Assembly (NCBI GenBank): GCA_947624425.1
Contig: CANQKG010000094.1
Coordinates: 1-5,981 of the forward strand
Direction of reading: 5' to 3'
Length of the DNA stretch: 5,981 nucleotides
From: an uncultured Clostridia bacterium
GTDB taxonomy: Bacteria > Bacillota > Clostridia > Oscillospirales > Ruminococcaceae
Below the pieces are notes generated by a model, which worked only from the letters and a program-made list of their open reading frames with translations, was not told the DNA's origin and did no database searches. Positions 5,590 through 5,981 of the stretch are shown piece after piece. How positions within the stretch are numbered: position 1 is the first letter of the stretch; each line of letters starts with the position of its first letter. The position numbers and the translations under genes were made by a program.

Positions 5590-5981
5590 ATGAAAATCAT
5601 CAAAAGAAACGGTACGGAGATGACTTTTGACAGCTCCAAAATCACCAACGCGATCTCCAAGGCAAACCGCGCCGTGGAGGAAACGGCACGGATGACGCCG
5701 CTGCAGATCGACCGCATCACCGAGGCGGTGGTGCTTCAGTGCGAGAAAATGGGTCGCTCCCCCAACGTGGAAGAGATCCAGGACATGGTGGAGCATCAGA
5801 TCATGGCGCACGGCGCTTTTGAGGTGGCAAAGGCATACATCACCTACCGCTATACCCGCTCCCTTGTCCGCCAGAGCAACACCACCGACGAGAAGATCCT
5901 CTCCCTCATCGAGTGCTGCAACGAGGAAGCCAAGCAGGAAAATTCCAATAAAAATCCGGTCGTCAACTCCACCCAGCGCGA
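5590..5981 (+). CDS. nrdD: Anaerobic ribonucleoside-triphosphate reductase (class III), N-terminal part
   Basis: Only the first 130 codons are in the window; the gene runs off the right edge. NrdD is the oxygen-sensitive glycyl-radical enzyme that makes deoxyribonucleotides from ribonucleoside triphosphates, using formate as reductant and the activase NrdG. Residues 1-90 are an ATP-cone, the allosteric domain sensing ATP/dATP: KRNG at 5-8, FDSSKITNAI at 13-22, and NVEEIQDMVE with IMAHGAFEVAKAYITYR through 87. It is followed by the NrdD linker DEKILSLIE (100-108) and a QENSNKNPVVNS stretch (116-127) leading into the catalytic barrel. The glycyl radical site and zinc cysteines lie beyond the window. 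The start is the ATG at 5590; upstream there is only a weak purine-rich site (AAAGGCAGG). It is transcribed divergently from the ABC-MutS operon and carries its own NrdR-controlled promoter. Confidence 0.95.
   Translation, partial: MKIIKRNGTEMTFDSSKITNAISKANRAVEETARMTPLQIDRITEAVVLQCEKMGRSPNVEEIQDMVEHQIMAHGAFEVAKAYITYRYTRSLVRQSNTTDEKILSLIECCNEEAKQENSNKNPVVNSTQR

Noticed and set aside
5472..5811. Minus-strand ORFs (5472-5720 and 5539-5811) opposite the nrdD start
   Set aside because: They cover the nrdD promoter and ATP-cone coding region in antisense; the nrdD reading is unambiguous.

Overview
The window looks like a fragment of a strictly anaerobic, low-to-moderate-GC Firmicutes chromosome, most likely a gut-type clostridium (Oscillospiraceae/Ruminococcaceae or a relative). 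This is inferred from the class III (oxygen-sensitive) ribonucleotide reductase with NrdR boxes, from AGGAGG-type ribosome binding sites, and from the style of the MutS-like proteins. No species can be named from the sequence alone.

Layout. A tRNA-Arg(CCT) gene, missing its first 7 bases at the window edge, runs on the + strand to base 70. A perfect 34-base palindrome with A and T runs (70-103) follows at once and should terminate both the tRNA and the operon that converges on it. From 155 to 5328 lies a four-gene minus-strand operon, in order of transcription: an ABC-type exporter half-transporter (5328-3634), a 192-residue membrane-anchored protein of unknown function (3579-3001), and two different MutS-family ATPases of about 480 residues each (3029-1566 and 1594-155). 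The last three genes overlap by 29 bases at each junction, which suggests translational coupling. A near-consensus sigma-A promoter (TTGCAA-N17-TATAAT, 5367-5395) precedes the transporter. Divergently, on the + strand, begins nrdD, the anaerobic ribonucleoside-triphosphate reductase (5590 to beyond the window end), driven by a TTGACA-N17-TACAAT promoter with two NrdR boxes whose centres are 31 bp apart.

How the parts may work together. nrdD with its NrdR boxes is standard housekeeping, as is the tRNA. The unusual part is the operon between them. It has two short MutS paralogues that lack the mismatch-recognition domain, both with Asn in place of the Walker B Asp, yet retaining Walker A, the catalytic Glu and the H-loop His. 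They are tied by overlapping genes to a membrane-anchored protein that may be a degenerate nuclease-like (NERD-like) domain, and share a transcript with an exporter. The two MutS-like proteins differ in the middle and at the C-terminus, so an asymmetric heterodimer is a reasonable hypothesis. Their function is unknown, and canonical mismatch repair is unlikely. I consider this operon the best candidate for an undescribed system here. That is an inference from gene order and motifs, not a demonstration.
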